This document shows positions 8,865 to 19,152 of a stretch of DNA of 64,000 bases, in pieces; position 1 is the stretch's first letter; each line of letters starts with the position of its first letter. The position numbers were made by a program, and so were the translations under genes. The stretch is from NCBI GenBank assembly GCA_963771545.1, contig CAVYTX010000002.1:992001-1056000 (forward strand). The letters run 5' to 3'. The notes under the pieces were generated by a model. It saw only the letters and a list, made by a program, of their open reading frames with translations, was not told where the DNA came from and ran no database searches. Source of the DNA: CAKZLS01 sp963771545 (GTDB lineage Bacteria > Pseudomonadota > Alphaproteobacteria > Rhodospirillales > Defluviicoccaceae).

Positions 8865-10337
8865 TCGGCCGCCCCCAAGGCCATTTTCGTCTCCTCCGGT
8901 TCCTCGCCTTCCAGTTCGGCCGTCAGCGCCTCCATCTCCTCCAGCGCCGTGCGCAGGTGTCCGATGATCTCGGCGGCGATGATCTCCGGGTCGGTCAGGC
9001 TGCCGTCGCCCTCGCTCGTCGTCGCGCAGCCAGGTGATGTCGAGGTTGTCGCCGCGCTCGGCGATGTCGTCGCGGGTGAAGCAGCGGAAGCGGCCTTCCT
9101 CGCCCTGGTCGTTGCGCTCGGCTTTGCCGTAGGGATCGTCGCCGAAGGCCTTCTCGAACTCGGCGAAGTGCTCGCGCGTCAGCGGTCGGGTCTTGCCGAA
9201 GGCGGGCATGTTGGTGCGCAGGTCGTAGACCCAGACGGCCTTGGTGTTGCCCTTGTCGGTCTTGCCTCGCGTGAAGAACAGGACGTTGGTCTTGACGCCC
9301 TGGGCGTAGAAGATGCCGGTGGGCAGCCGCAGGATGGTGTGCAGGTCGCACTTGTCCATCAGGTCGGCGCGGATGCTGCGGCCGGTGCCTTCCTCGAACA
9401 GCACGTTGTCGGGCACCACCACGGCGGCGCGGCCGCCCGGCTTCAGGGCGCGGATAGATGTGCTGCGAGGAAGGCGAGCTGCTTGTTCGAGGTGGCGGTA
9501 GGTGAAGTCGTCGCGCGTCGGCCTGCCGCCGCCCTTCTTGGTGCCGAAGGGCGGATTGGTCAGGATGAGGTCGGCCTTGGGCAGGCCTGCGCCCTCCGGC
9601 GACAGCGTGTCGCCCAGGACCATGTCGCCCTCGATGCCGTGCAGCATCAGGTTCATCAGGCACAGCCGGTGCGTGTCGGGGACCAGCTCGACGCCGACGT
9701 AAGCGCTCGCTTGCGCTGGAAGTTCTGCTGCGCCTCGGTCAGGTCGAACAGATCGTCGGTGTCGCTCCTTGATGTAGCGGTCGGCGGCGACAGGAAGCCG
9801 CCGGTGCCGGCCGCCGGGTCCTGGATGATCTCGCCCGGCTGCGGCTTGATCAGGCGGACCATGCAGTCGATCAGCGGGCGCGGCGTGAAATACTGCCCGG
9901 CGCCGGACTTCTTCTCGCTGGCGTTCTTCTCCAGCAAGCCCTTCGTAGAGGTCGCCCAGGCCCTTCCTCGCGGGCGGAGAACCAGTCGAGCTTGTCGATG
10001 GCTGTCGACCAGCTTCTTGAGGTTCGTGGGCTTGCGCAGCGCGGTGTCTGGCGTTGGTGAAGATCGCCTGCACGCGGCTCGCGACGCCTTCGGTTGCCCA
10101 GGTGCGACGCAGCAGCGCTCGGTAGAAGTCCAGCTGCTCGACGCCCTCCTGCGCCGCCAGGTCGTCCCAGCGGTAGCCCTTCGGGAAGCTGCTTCTCGCT
10201 GCTCCGGTCTCCTCCATCATCTTGAGGAACAGCAGGAAGGTCAGCTCGGTGACGTACTCGTGGTAGGTCATGCCGTCGTCACGGAGGACGTGGCACAGGT
10301 TCCAGAGCTTGGCGACGATGTCTTGGGTTGTGGTCAT
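8861..10337 (-). CDS. hsdM: Type I modification methyltransferase HsdM, multiply frameshifted
   Basis: N6-adenine methyltransferase subunit, about 490 aa when reconstructed. N-terminal helical domain begins MTTTQDIVAKLWNLCHVLRD. The SAM motif DPAAGTGGFL and the preceding GAGQYFTPRPLI lie in a second frame (about 9937-9790), and catalytic NPPFGTKKGGG returns in the first. The true C-terminus ends EETKMALGAAE in another frame, its stop overlapping the hsdS ATG. Between 9930 and 10050 I count four breaks, each repaired by deleting one base; others lie near 9780, 9450 and 9010. Order hsdR-hsdM-hsdS on the minus strand. Confidence 0.8.
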
Positions 10338-11258
10338 TGGTCGCTATCTGCTTACGCAACTTGTTCTTTGAATGGCTTGACAGATTCTAAGCTGCTAAGA
10401 ACGCGCGCGTCATAGTCAGCAATCAGCGCCGAGATTACAGTCGGCGAACGTGTTACTTCGACTAAATTGCTCGGGGTCCTCAGTCATTTCTTCCATGACC
10501 GTTCGAGGACGAACCAATCCCCTTAGAGCCTGGCATCAGATGATGTGGCAAGCATGTGCCTGCATTCATTTCATGATGCGCTGCACAGCGTTGCTTGGCG
10601 ACAGATACGTTCACGCAAACTTTCCTCGCTCAGAAGTGACGAGATGACTTCTGTGGATCTCGAGCAAAAATACCCGATGCTCTCGGGTACGCATCGCACG
10701 GCAACTCGGTAAGTGGCGTCCGATCAGTGTCCGAAATCTTCTGGGATGATCAACCCGAGCAGATAGCAGACTCTCTAGAGCAGATGTTTTCCGCCAACCT
10801 GTAAATCATTACTCAGCCATATTCGGAGAGATCTTCGTGCAAGATCCTACCGCCTTGTTGGCTGCAGCACCTCTGTTCTCAATTCTTCAAGCATACACCT
10901 GGTCGTCGATATCTAGCCTCGGCGCATTCATCGCATAGGATCCTGCATGGAAATCGACGCGGATTTATACGTTTATGATCCTTTCCATACCTCCAGTTCA
11001 TGTTTTCAGGTCTTGCTTCGGCCATCTTGAGTGAGCGCCCCTGTTCTTGAAGGCGAATAAAATACTGGAATCTCCTCGGCAAATTAGACTTCTCTAATCA
11101 GATCATACCGTGCACTGCCTACTCCACCTTCGTTTCTCGAAGAGATCTGGACAACTATCGGTCGCTGTTTCGTCAAGCCGTGTACCGTGTAAGATCAATG
11201 GGAGCTCTGCTCGTATACCGGGCAATGCCATAAGGGAAACATGAGCAAAGCTTGCTTT
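10338..11258. other. Stretch between hsdR and hsdM without a confident gene
   Basis: About 920 bases on the minus strand between hsdR and hsdM. Fragments look protein-like: a 48-residue frame starting MAEARPENMNWRYGKDHKRI near 11025, and a frame ending LESVKPFKEQVA at about 10348 just before hsdM. They may be one small gene broken by indels, but I cannot join them reliably. Confidence 0.35.
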
Positions 11259-14200
11259 CATGTCGATCGGGCTTCCTTGCCACAGTGCCTCGTTGATCTC
11301 GCCCGAGGATCGGCCTCAAGCTTGGCCGTCGAACACCTTGTTGAGGCGGTTGAAGCCGCCCGTGCGCTTGGAACGGCGCCTGAATCCAAAGCGGTCGCGG
11401 TCGATGACGATCTCTGTCTCACCATCTGCTTGCCGATTCGCTCCAGCCACTTCCGCTGCGGCCCCGTCCAGGATCGGCTGGCCAGAATGTCCGTGCATCG
11501 CGCGGGTCACCCGATCGTCGTAGGGCACCAGCGGATCGCCCAGCGCCGCTTGGCGGATGAAGCCGATGATCGAGGCGGCGATGTCCTCGTTTGTGGCGTC
11601 GCGCCAGGCCGTCCGCAAGGCTGGTCTCCGAATAACCCGCCGTTGTCCAGGGCCAGCCGCAGCGCCCGCAGCTCGGCGCGGGTCAGATCGCGGGGCCGCT
11701 GGATAACCACGGTCAGGGCGGCGATCTTGTTGACGTTGTCAGCGATGAAGCTCTTGAAGCCGTCCAGGAAATCCTCGGGCTTGCTGGCCGTCGCCGTAAC
11801 CCCGCGTCGACGCGGCGACACCTCGGTCCGGCGTGATGGGAGATGCACCAGTTTGACAGGATCGGCATGGGCTCGCTTGTCCAACAAGGTCGGCCACGGC
11901 GGCATGTTCGCGGAACCATGCCAACCGCCTCGTCCACCGACCGCGCTTTCAGAAACGAAGCCAAGGCGTCCGGGGCCATCCCGCCGCATCCTCGAACCGC
12001 TGACGCGCGGATACGAGTCAGGTTGCGCTTCGCCTCGTTGCAGCTTGACGATGATCTGATCGACAACCGTTTCGCGGGCTTCCGGGTCGTCGTGCCGGGT
12101 CGGCCTCGCTGGATCAACTGGGCGAAGCTGATCTTCGGATCGACCACGACCGGCCGCATGTCGGTCAGGTTCTCGAGTGCCGCGATAGAGGTCGACCGCA
12201 TCGAAGATGCGGAAGACCTCCTTGTCGATCTCGGGGCACAGGCCGGGTCGCCCGGCCCATCATCTGCTCGTACAGGATGCGGCTGTATCACGCGGCGAAT
12301 GAAGACGAGGTTGCGTGATCGCGGGAACGTCGATGCCGGTCGTCAGCAGATCGACCGTCACGGCGATCTTGGGCAGGCGCTCGTTGCGGAAACGGCGGAT
12401 CAGTTGTCTGGACCTTGTCCGCGCTGCCGGTGATCTTGATCACCGCGTCGTCGTCGATCTCGCCATACTGCGCGGCGAAGGCCTTCTTCAGCTCCTCGAC
12501 GACGATGTCGGCATGGTCGTCGGTGGCGGCAGAAGATCAGGGTCTTGCTCGTCCAGGTCGGGTCGATGTGCTTGGCCAGTTCCTCGCAGACGACCCGGTT
12601 GAACTGCGCGCGTCACGACCTTCCTGTTGAAGTGTCTCGACCTCGAACTTCACCTCGTCGGGGACGTGACCAGGTCGATCTCGCCGGTGCCGGTGTCGTA
12701 GCATCTCCATCGGCTCACCGGCCTTCCACTCGATCCCGCCTCGGCCAGCGCAGTGATGATGCGGTACGGGCGGCTCGTGGTCGATCAGCCAACCGTCGAT
12801 CACGGCCTCACGGTAGGTGTAGGATGCCTCGGAGATCGGCTCGCCGAAGATTTGGACGGTGTGCAGGGCCGGGGTCGCGGTCAGGCCGATCTTGACGGCG
12901 TCGAAGTGCTCCAGCACCCGGCGATATTTGGAGATGTAGTCGTCTTCGTTGCGGAAGGTCATCTCCGCGTCGGACATTTCCCGGTCGAGCAGGTAGCCGC
13001 GATGGCATTCATCGACAATGATGCAGTCGTATTGGTCAACGGTAGGGGCGTCTGCCTCGGACTCGGCGAACAGAATGCGCTTGACCAGGGATTGCACGGT
13101 GGCGATCTGCACCTTGGTGTCGGGATCGGGCTTGATGTCGCCAAGCTCCTTCAGATCATAGATTTCGGTGAAGGGCTTCTGCTGCTCCATGCGCGCCGTC
13201 TTGAAGGCTCCGGCGCTTTGTTCGCCCAGCGCGGTGCGGTCCACCAGGAACAGGATGCGGCTGAACCGGCGGGTCTTGATCAGACGATAGATCAAGGCGA
13301 TGGCTACACTCGTTTTACCGGTTCCGGTGGCCATGGCGACAAGCATTTGCCGGGTGTCATTCGCCAGCGCTGCTTCAATAGCCAGGATGGCGCGTTCCTG
13401 ATAGCCGCGAAGCTGAAGGCCGTAAGTGAACTCCTCCTGGCGTAACCGGTCGTGCGCAGTATCAATGTCCTGCTTCAGCGCTTCCTTCAGCCCCTCCGGT
13501 GAATACCAGCCCTCCAGCGCGCGGCTCAGATTGGTCGGGGCGGCGAAGATCGCAGAACCAGATTCTGCTCTTGGTCTCGATTTGCTTCAGATACGGCCTG
13601 CCGTTGGTGGCGAACACGAACGGCACATGGAACTCGCCCCACGGACTTCCTTCCGGTAGCGCCTCGGTGCCCTTGATAGCGTAGCCCCGGCTGTAGCGCT
13701 TGGCTTGCTGAACCAGGGCCGACACGTCCTTGGCGATGCGCTTGGCCTCGACCACGGCGACAGCCGTCAGACCGTGGAACAGCACATAGTCGGCAGGGCC
13801 GTTTTTCGTCGGCCATTCGGCGATGGCCAGGAACTTGGCCTTCTGGGGCCGGATTCCAGCCTTGAAGGTTATGGTTTCGGTGTCCGCTTCCCAACCGGCC
13901 GCGCGAAGCTGGGCATCGATCAGGCGGCGGGTCTCGCGTTCGTCCAGCGCAAGTTCCTGGCCCGCCTCGATGCCTTGTTCGACAATCGTTTGGATGGCCT
14001 GTGGTGGCGCGGCTTCGGCCTGGGCCTGCAGGGCGGAAAGTTCACCCTCGACGCGCGTGCGGTCGTTCTCGATATCCTGTGCCAGCGCTTCCCATTCAGC
14101 CCGCTCCATTTCCGCGCGTTCGGCCTGTTCCAGCGCCGACAATCGTTGGTTGATTTCTTCCTGTGCTTTAGCGTCTGCCTGTTCGGCAAGGGTTTGGCTC

Positions 14201-14685
14201 GCCACAAGTTCCGTTCGCAGGCGCTCCAGTTCCGCCTTCAATGCCGGGGTCTCATCGACGGGTTGGCGCGGCGGGATGAACGGCCCCGCCGTAAACTGCC
14301 GATCTCCGCTCATTGTCTGATGGAACCAGACGGCCAGGGCGCGCGCCTTCTTCAGCGCCGTCAGTGCCGTCCGGTGTTCGTCGGCGAAGTCGTGAACCGC
14401 GTCGTTTCCCGCAATCCGGATGTGATGGAACAGGTCCAACACCTGTTGGGATAGCGCGCCTCGATCCTTGAAGCGGCGAAGTCTGTCGGCTTGTGTCTCA
14501 TCGGGGCTCTCCATCAAGCCATAGCGTGCCGCGACTATTGTCGCCAGCAACTCGCCGAACATGCGCAACTTGACAAGGCAACCGTTCGGATCATCGGCGA
14601 AATAGCGCTCGGCAAGCCCGGACAGCCGCACCAACTGCGGGTCGTAGGTCTCCAGAAATGCGAAGTTGGCCGATACGGTCGCCAC
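11259..14685 (-). CDS. hsdR: Type I restriction endonuclease HsdR, multiply frameshifted
   Basis: ATP-dependent translocase/nuclease subunit, about 1,140 aa reconstructed. Domains in order: an N-terminal helical domain (MATVSANFAFLETYDPQLVR, DUF4145-like); a long coiled coil; a PD-(D/E)xK nuclease (PADYVLFHGLTAVAVVEAKR); then a superfamily 2 helicase with Walker A MATGTGKTS and DECH box (IIVDECHRGYL) at 13346-12960. The C-terminal part is split over frames at 12.6-11.3 kb and ends near INEALWQ. The breaks are near 13530, 12760 and at several points below. Transcribed divergently from the small recombinase at 14898. Confidence 0.8.
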
Positions 14686-14897
14686 CGTGCGCCCCCAATG
14701 ATGGCAAGAACGTGCAATGGCATTCTACTGGAAGTGGCCTCTATGGGGAATGTTAGACAATGTATGGAATTCTCACATTTCTCAAGCAACCGATTGAAAA
14801 CCCTTGTTTTGCCTAACCCCCTCATTTCGCTCGCTTTTTGGAAATGTTATGCTACAATCTATACGTGTATATTTTCTAACATTTCTGGGTGACGAAC

Positions 14898-15471
14898 ATG
14901 GCCAAGCAAGCGAAAGTTTTGACGGATTTGGATGTGAAGCGGGTGCTGGCCGTGATCGCCCAGGATCGTCACGCCGCACGCAACCGGGCAGTGTTCATGC
15001 TGTCCTTGCTTGGCGGGTTTCGCGCCGTTGAACTGGCTGCGCTGACCATTGGCTCGGTGCTCGACGGTCAAGGACAGATCACCGACCGTATCACGCTTGC
15101 CGAGAATCAAACGAAGGGATGCGAAGCCCGCTCAGTTCCGGTTTCCAAGCGGATGAAAAAAGAACTGGAAATCTACCTCGCCTCACTGAAGCGCCATGAT
15201 CCCCGGCGGCCCTTGTTCCAGTCGCAGAAGCTCAGTGGCGGGTTTACCGCGCACGGCATCACCATCCTCCTCAAGCGGATTTTTGAATTCAGCCGGGGTC
15301 ACGGGTGCCAGCAGCCATAGCGGTCGGCGCACCTTCGCAACGCGCTTGGCCGACCGTGGCGTCGGCATCCGTGTCATTCAACGACTGATGGGGCATTCCA
15401 GCATCCAGACCACAAGTGCCTACGTGGAAGCGGGCGAACACCAACAGGTCGCGGCAGTGGAACTGCTCTGA
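14898..15471 (+). CDS. Small tyrosine recombinase, frameshifted
   Basis: Site-specific recombinase of about 190 aa that lacks a long N-terminal arm-binding region. Catalytic residues can be placed: Arg in GGFRAVELAAL, the HxxR pair in SSHSGRRTFATRLADRG, the late His in LMGHSSIQTT and the nucleophile in SAYVEAGEH. The frame breaks near 15287; dropping one T joins LLKRIFE to SAGVTGASSH. Start: ATG at 14898 (an in-frame GTG lies at 14889). Its stop overlaps the start of the next small gene (TGATG). This is the second recombinase of the island, and its target is unknown. Confidence 0.75.
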
Positions 15472-15761
15472 TGACAGCGAAGCGGATCGGTTGGCTGGCC
15501 TATCTGATGGTTTTACTCGCGTCGTATGCAGGGCTGCCGCCGCTGGCTATCGCCTCACTTGGCGTCGGCATTGCTTGCCACTGGTAGCTTCTGGCGGACT
15601 GCGCTGCCGCTCGGGCTCGCGTGCTTCGCTGTTCGGCTTGTGGTGGGGCTCCTCGGATTGAGCGCCCTTGGCCATCACGGCAGCAGGTGCTTTAGGTCCA
15701 CCGGGAACTCCACCTTGTCGATGGCTGCCGCCTGTTCAGCCGACACGAACTTCTCACCATA
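15471..15761 (+). CDS. Small hydrophobic membrane protein, frameshifted
   Basis: Begins MTAKRIGWLAYLMVLLASYA, overlapping the recombinase stop codon, and reads as one hydrophobic helix. A second hydrophobic stretch (LPLGLACFAVRLVVGLLGLS) follows in another frame, implying one break near 15575. It is likely a short two-helix inner-membrane protein coupled to the recombinase. The 3' end overlaps the convergent integrase gene, so the true stop is uncertain. Function unknown; similar small membrane genes do follow recombinases in some islands, which is context only. Confidence 0.45.
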
Positions 15762-17180
15762 AACGGCGCTCATGCCTGGAACGGCATGACCACATAGCCG
15801 ATCTCTGGCCTCAAGGTCACTTGTGGCATTCCGCAGTGCGTCTTTGAAGTTGTGCCTGAGACTGTGCAAGCAAGTATCCGGCTCTTTGATATGTAGCACC
15901 TCTTGAAGCAGGGTTTCGTTAAACAATCTGCTACACCGGAACATTGGGAAGATGCGACCGTCCATCGACTCTTTCTTGCGCGCCTTTACGTAATCACTGA
16001 AGCCAACCTGGAACAGGAATGGGTGAATGGGCACCTTTCTTAGCGATGCTCGGTTTTTCACCCGCTTTTTATGACCGTGGGCTGACACCCGGTGCACCCA
16101 TAGTGCCTCGCGTCCATGGAACGTTACGATGTCTTCAAACTCCAACTGCTTAAGTTCTCCAAGACGCAACCCGCTGAACAGTGCAACAAGCGGCAACCAG
16201 AACCGATGGTCGCGACACTGCACGGTTCCAGGACTATGCACTCGGTTCAACGATTTGCAGCGGCTGAATAATGGGCTGTGGAATATTGCGTAAAGCTCTG
16301 TAGCCGTGAAAGACCGCCTGCGTTCTTCCCCCTCGTCTCGCTCTTCCTGCGAAACCTCAGGCGTGAAACTTTCCGCTGGATTGGTCGCGATTAGGTTGTA
16401 GTTCTCTTTGCACCACTTTAGAAACGTGCGGATGTCGCTTAGCTTCTTGTTTATGGTTTTGTAGCTGATTGATCGCCCGTGCCTGCCAGCGCCTTTTCGT
16501 ATTTGGCCATGAAACTCAATCATGTCATTGCGGTCGATCTCGGAAATCGCCTTTTTGCCAGCAACGGATGCGAACTGCCGGAACGACGTGGCCTTGTTGG
16601 TGCGCGTCGTCCCCCCAATCTTCATCTCCGCATAATAGTCTTCGACAAACTCGGTGAATGGCTTCCGACTATCGGGGGACAGATCGTTGCCCTTCGGCTT
16701 CTCAGGCGCTATCGAAACCGATCCAGCATTGACGGCCCGCACCAGGGCGCGCCGTGCCTCATCCGCATCCGTTTCGGCTTGACGCGCCTTCGCAGCGGCT
16801 TCACCGCGCTGGCCAGCTACATCGACCAGGGCTCCGTAAGTGTCGCCCAGTCGGTTCTTCATTAGCGCCAGCATCTCGTCAGGGGAACCGGTGAAGATGT
16901 TCTCCTTGCCGTCCTGGCCAATGCGCTTGATTTCTTCGGAAGCGAACAACGGCTCGTATCTTGGACGCTTTTGCTCTTCCCGCATTCGCAAGACCTCGAA
17001 GTGATGAAACAGCATTAACTGCACCGTCGCTGCACGACGGCGTGCCTCATCATAAGCGGTTGTTCGTAAGGATATTCTTACCTCCGCCCTGCCCATGCTT
17101 TCGCGCAGGTCGGCTGGAACCCGGCACCGGAAGTAGAACGTGCCGTTCCGTCGCAACAGGTATGCGATGCGCCTGCCCAT
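15675..17180 (-). CDS. Island integrase (tyrosine recombinase)
   Basis: Integrase of about 500 aa that would insert and excise the island at tRNA-Glu. The N-terminus has an arm-binding-like segment (AYLLRRNGTFYFRCRVPADL), followed by a core-binding helical region around 180-290. The catalytic domain shows Arg in ALFSGLRLGEL, the HxxR pair in LHSLRHNFKD, the late His in LCGHAVPG and Tyr in SAVYGEKFV. I prefer the start at 17180 (MGRRIAYLLRR, after GAGGGG); the frame is open to 17216. It lies 98 bases from the tRNA and reads away from it. Unlike its neighbours it is intact. Confidence 0.9.
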   Translation of the reverse strand: MGRRIAYLLRRNGTFYFRCRVPADLRESMGRAEVRISLRTTAYDEARRRAATVQLMLFHHFEVLRMREEQKRPRYEPLFASEEIKRIGQDGKENIFTGSPDEMLALMKNRLGDTYGALVDVAGQRGEAAAKARQAETDADEARRALVRAVNAGSVSIAPEKPKGNDLSPDSRKPFTEFVEDYYAEMKIGGTTRTNKATSFRQFASVAGKKAISEIDRNDMIEFHGQIRKGAGRHGRSISYKTINKKLSDIRTFLKWCKENYNLIATNPAESFTPEVSQEERDEGEERRRSFTATELYAIFHSPLFSRCKSLNRVHSPGTVQCRDHRFWLPLVALFSGLRLGELKQLEFEDIVTFHGREALWVHRVSAHGHKKRVKNRASLRKVPIHPFLFQVGFSDYVKARKKESMDGRIFPMFRCSRLFNETLLQEVLHIKEPDTCLHSLRHNFKDALRNATSDLEARDRLCGHAVPGMSAVYGEKFVSAEQAAAIDKVEFPVDLKHLLP

Positions 17181-17277
17181 AGCCCCTCGCAAGTGGTCCA
17201 CAATGGTGTCCCACAATGCGGGGAAGCCCCGTTTAGGCTATCTATAAGTTGTTGATTTATAAAGATTTACAACTCAA

Positions 17278-17294
17278 TGGCGACCCCAACGGGA
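17278..17294. repeat. Proximal att repeat within tRNA-Glu
   Basis: The 17-bp core identical to 2589-2605. It comprises the encoded CCA, the acceptor 3' strand and part of the T-stem, so integration restores a full tRNA. Confidence 0.85.
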
Positions 17295-17353
17295 TTCGAA
17301 CCCGTGTCGCCACCTTGAAAGGGTGGTGTCCTAGGCCTCTAGACGATGGGGTC
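17278..17353 (-). tRNA. tRNA-Glu (TTC)
   Basis: A 76-nt cloverleaf. Acceptor GACCCCA pairs with TGGGGTC, the discriminator is G and CCA is encoded. The anticodon loop CTTTCAA gives TTC, and the T-loop is TTCGAAT. It is the attachment site of the island. Confidence 0.95.
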
Positions 17354-17566
17354 CGCGATGCATTTGGTAACCGCCCCGTCTTGTAAAATCAAGGGTGTCG
17401 ATGCACCGGACCGCCGAACGGCGGCCGCTCGGTTTTGCCCTTTAACGGGCTATGGGGCCGTGATAGTGTGCGCCTGCGGAATAACGTTACGATCCCGCAA
17501 AGCGGCGGCGATCGTGGATCAGGCAAACAAAATCTTGGCTATTTAGGGATAGTGGAGGGAGAACCC

Positions 17567-18793
17567 ATGTTACAGGGCAAAGTCCTTGTCGCCCAGGGCG
17601 GCGGGCCCACGGCGGTTATCAACGAGTCCATGGTCGGAACGGTCATCGAGTTGCGCAAGATTTCAACGGTTGAGCGCATCTATGGCGCTTATCACGGGGT
17701 CAGCGGCATCGTCAACGAAGAGTTCATCGACTTGACGCGTGAAACCACCCACAACCTGGAAATGGTCGGCCGGACGCCTTGTTCGGCGCTGGGATCGACC
17801 CGCGTCAAGCCGGACCAGCAGTTTTGCATGGAGATCTTCAAGGTTCTGAAGGCCCATGAAATCGACACGTTTTTCTACATTGGCGGCAACGACTCGTCGG
17901 ATACGCTGCGCATTCTTCGCGACAAAGCGAAGGAAGAAAACTACGATCTGAGCTGCGTGCACATTCCGAAGACCATCGACAACGATCTGATGGTCAACGA
18001 TCACACTCCCGGATTTCCCTCCGCCGCGCGGTTCGTGGCGCTGGCGTTCGCCGGTGTCAACGCCGACAACCGGGCGCTTCCCGGCGTCTATATTGCGGTG
18101 GTCATGGGCCGGCACGCGGGATTCCTGACCGCGGCCTCGGCCCTGGGGCGCAAGTTCGACGACGACGGCCCGCACCTGATCTATGTACCCGAAGTGGATT
18201 TCAGTCTCGACCGGTTCGTCAGGAACGTCCAGGAAGTCTATAACAAACATGGCCGGTGCGTGGTTGCGGTGTCGGAAGGCATCCATGACGAGAGCGGTAC
18301 GCCGATCATGGCCAAATTGGCCAAGGAAGTCGAAACGGACGCCCACGGCAATGTTCAGCTTTCCGGCAGCGGCGCACTGGCCGACCTGCTCACCGATTAC
18401 ATCAAGACCCACACAAACATCTCGCGCGTGCGCGGCGACACCTTCGGCTACCTGCAGCGCTCGTTCTTGGGGTGCGTTTCCGATGTGGATGCCCGCGAGG
18501 CCCGGGAAGTGGGCGAGAAAGCGGTTCAGTATGCTCATTTCGGCGACACGGCGGGATTCCACACCGGCTCGGTGACCATTCACCGCACCGGTTTCTATTC
18601 GGTGGAGTATCACTTGACCCGGCTCGAGCAAATCGCCGCCAAGACCAAGGTCATGTCGCCCGATTTTCTCGCCGACAACGGCCATGACGTGACCAGCAAG
18701 TTCTTGCTCTACCTCCGTCCCTTGCTGGGTTCTGGTTTTCCGGAATTGGCGCGGCTGCGCATGAACCGGGTAGCGAAGATTCTTAACAAATAG
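17567..18793 (+). CDS. pfp: 6-phosphofructokinase, PPi-dependent type
   Basis: Phosphorylates fructose 6-phosphate in glycolysis (reversible when pyrophosphate is donor); 408 aa. Signatures: GGGPTAVINES near the N-terminus, FYIGGNDSSDT with Asp in the donor-site position that marks pyrophosphate use rather than ATP, PKTIDNDL with the catalytic Asp, and MGRHAGF. The ATG at 17567 follows GGAGGGAG by 6 bases. The frame is open to 17435, but the upstream part crosses probable promoter sequence. A strong terminator follows the stop. The donor assignment is inferred from the single residue. Confidence 0.88.
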   Translation: MLQGKVLVAQGGGPTAVINESMVGTVIELRKISTVERIYGAYHGVSGIVNEEFIDLTRETTHNLEMVGRTPCSALGSTRVKPDQQFCMEIFKVLKAHEIDTFFYIGGNDSSDTLRILRDKAKEENYDLSCVHIPKTIDNDLMVNDHTPGFPSAARFVALAFAGVNADNRALPGVYIAVVMGRHAGFLTAASALGRKFDDDGPHLIYVPEVDFSLDRFVRNVQEVYNKHGRCVVAVSEGIHDESGTPIMAKLAKEVETDAHGNVQLSGSGALADLLTDYIKTHTNISRVRGDTFGYLQRSFLGCVSDVDAREAREVGEKAVQYAHFGDTAGFHTGSVTIHRTGFYSVEYHLTRLEQIAAKTKVMSPDFLADNGHDVTSKFLLYLRPLLGSGFPELARLRMNRVAKILNK

Positions 18794-18820
18794 GCTGTCG
18801 AGAGCCGCTTAAAGGAATTG

Positions 18821-18850
18821 GGCGCGCCGCCTTGGGTGGCGCGCCTTTTT
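18821..18850 (+). terminator. Rho-independent terminator after phosphofructokinase
   Basis: GGCGCGCC (18821-18828) pairs with GGCGCGCC (18838-18845), followed by TTTTT. It lies 28 bases after the stop codon. Confidence 0.85.
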
Positions 18851-18947
18851 CCATGGCGTGCCGGGCATGTCGCTCCATGATCGAAGTCAAAAAAAAGGAC
18901 GCCGATGACGTCCTAATGCAGGGATTTATGGTTTCGCGTCTGCCGCC

Positions 18948-19023
18948 TGGTGGGCGGTGACGGGCTCGAACCGCCGACATCCACGGTGTAAACGTGGCGC
19001 TCTACCAACTGAGCTAACCGCCC
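18948..19023 (-). tRNA. tRNA-Val (TAC)
   Basis: A 76-nt cloverleaf. Acceptor GGGCGGT pairs with ACCGCCC, the discriminator is A and CCA is encoded. Anticodon loop TTTACAC gives TAC. Confidence 0.95.
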
Positions 19024-19125
19024 AAGGGCCTAATATGTCGACACAACCGAACCGCCCCAAGGTGTTTCCTTAACCAAAGCGGTGATGGTCTCGAAGGCTT
19101 ATATCGGTGCTCGAAAGCAGAGCGC

Positions 19126-19150
19126 GAAAAAAGCCGCCGAGGCGAGGGCT
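19126..19150 (-). terminator. Probable terminator of the HU gene
   Basis: On the minus strand, AGCC and GGCT enclose GCC/GGC arms followed by TTTTTT just after the HU stop codon. Confidence 0.55.
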
Positions 19151-19152
19151 TC

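Larger units (their letters stand above)
2589..17294. mobile_element. Integrative genomic island in tRNA-Glu
   Basis: A 14.7-kb segment bounded by identical 17-bp direct repeats (2589-2605 and 17278-17294). The right copy is the 3' end of the tRNA-Glu gene including its encoded CCA. A full-length tyrosine integrase sits immediately inside the tRNA end, the usual arrangement for tRNA-targeting islands. The cargo is a Rep-like protein, a DNA methyltransferase, a DUF3644 protein, a type I restriction-modification locus and a second small recombinase. No conjugation genes are visible, so it would need to be mobilised in trans or is defective. Confidence 0.85.

Noticed and set aside
8640..10415. 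A 591-codon open frame on the plus strand opposite hsdM
   Set aside because: It is a shadow of the GC-rich hsdM region: composition is non-protein-like, and NPPF, FTPRP and other HsdM motifs lie on the minus strand.
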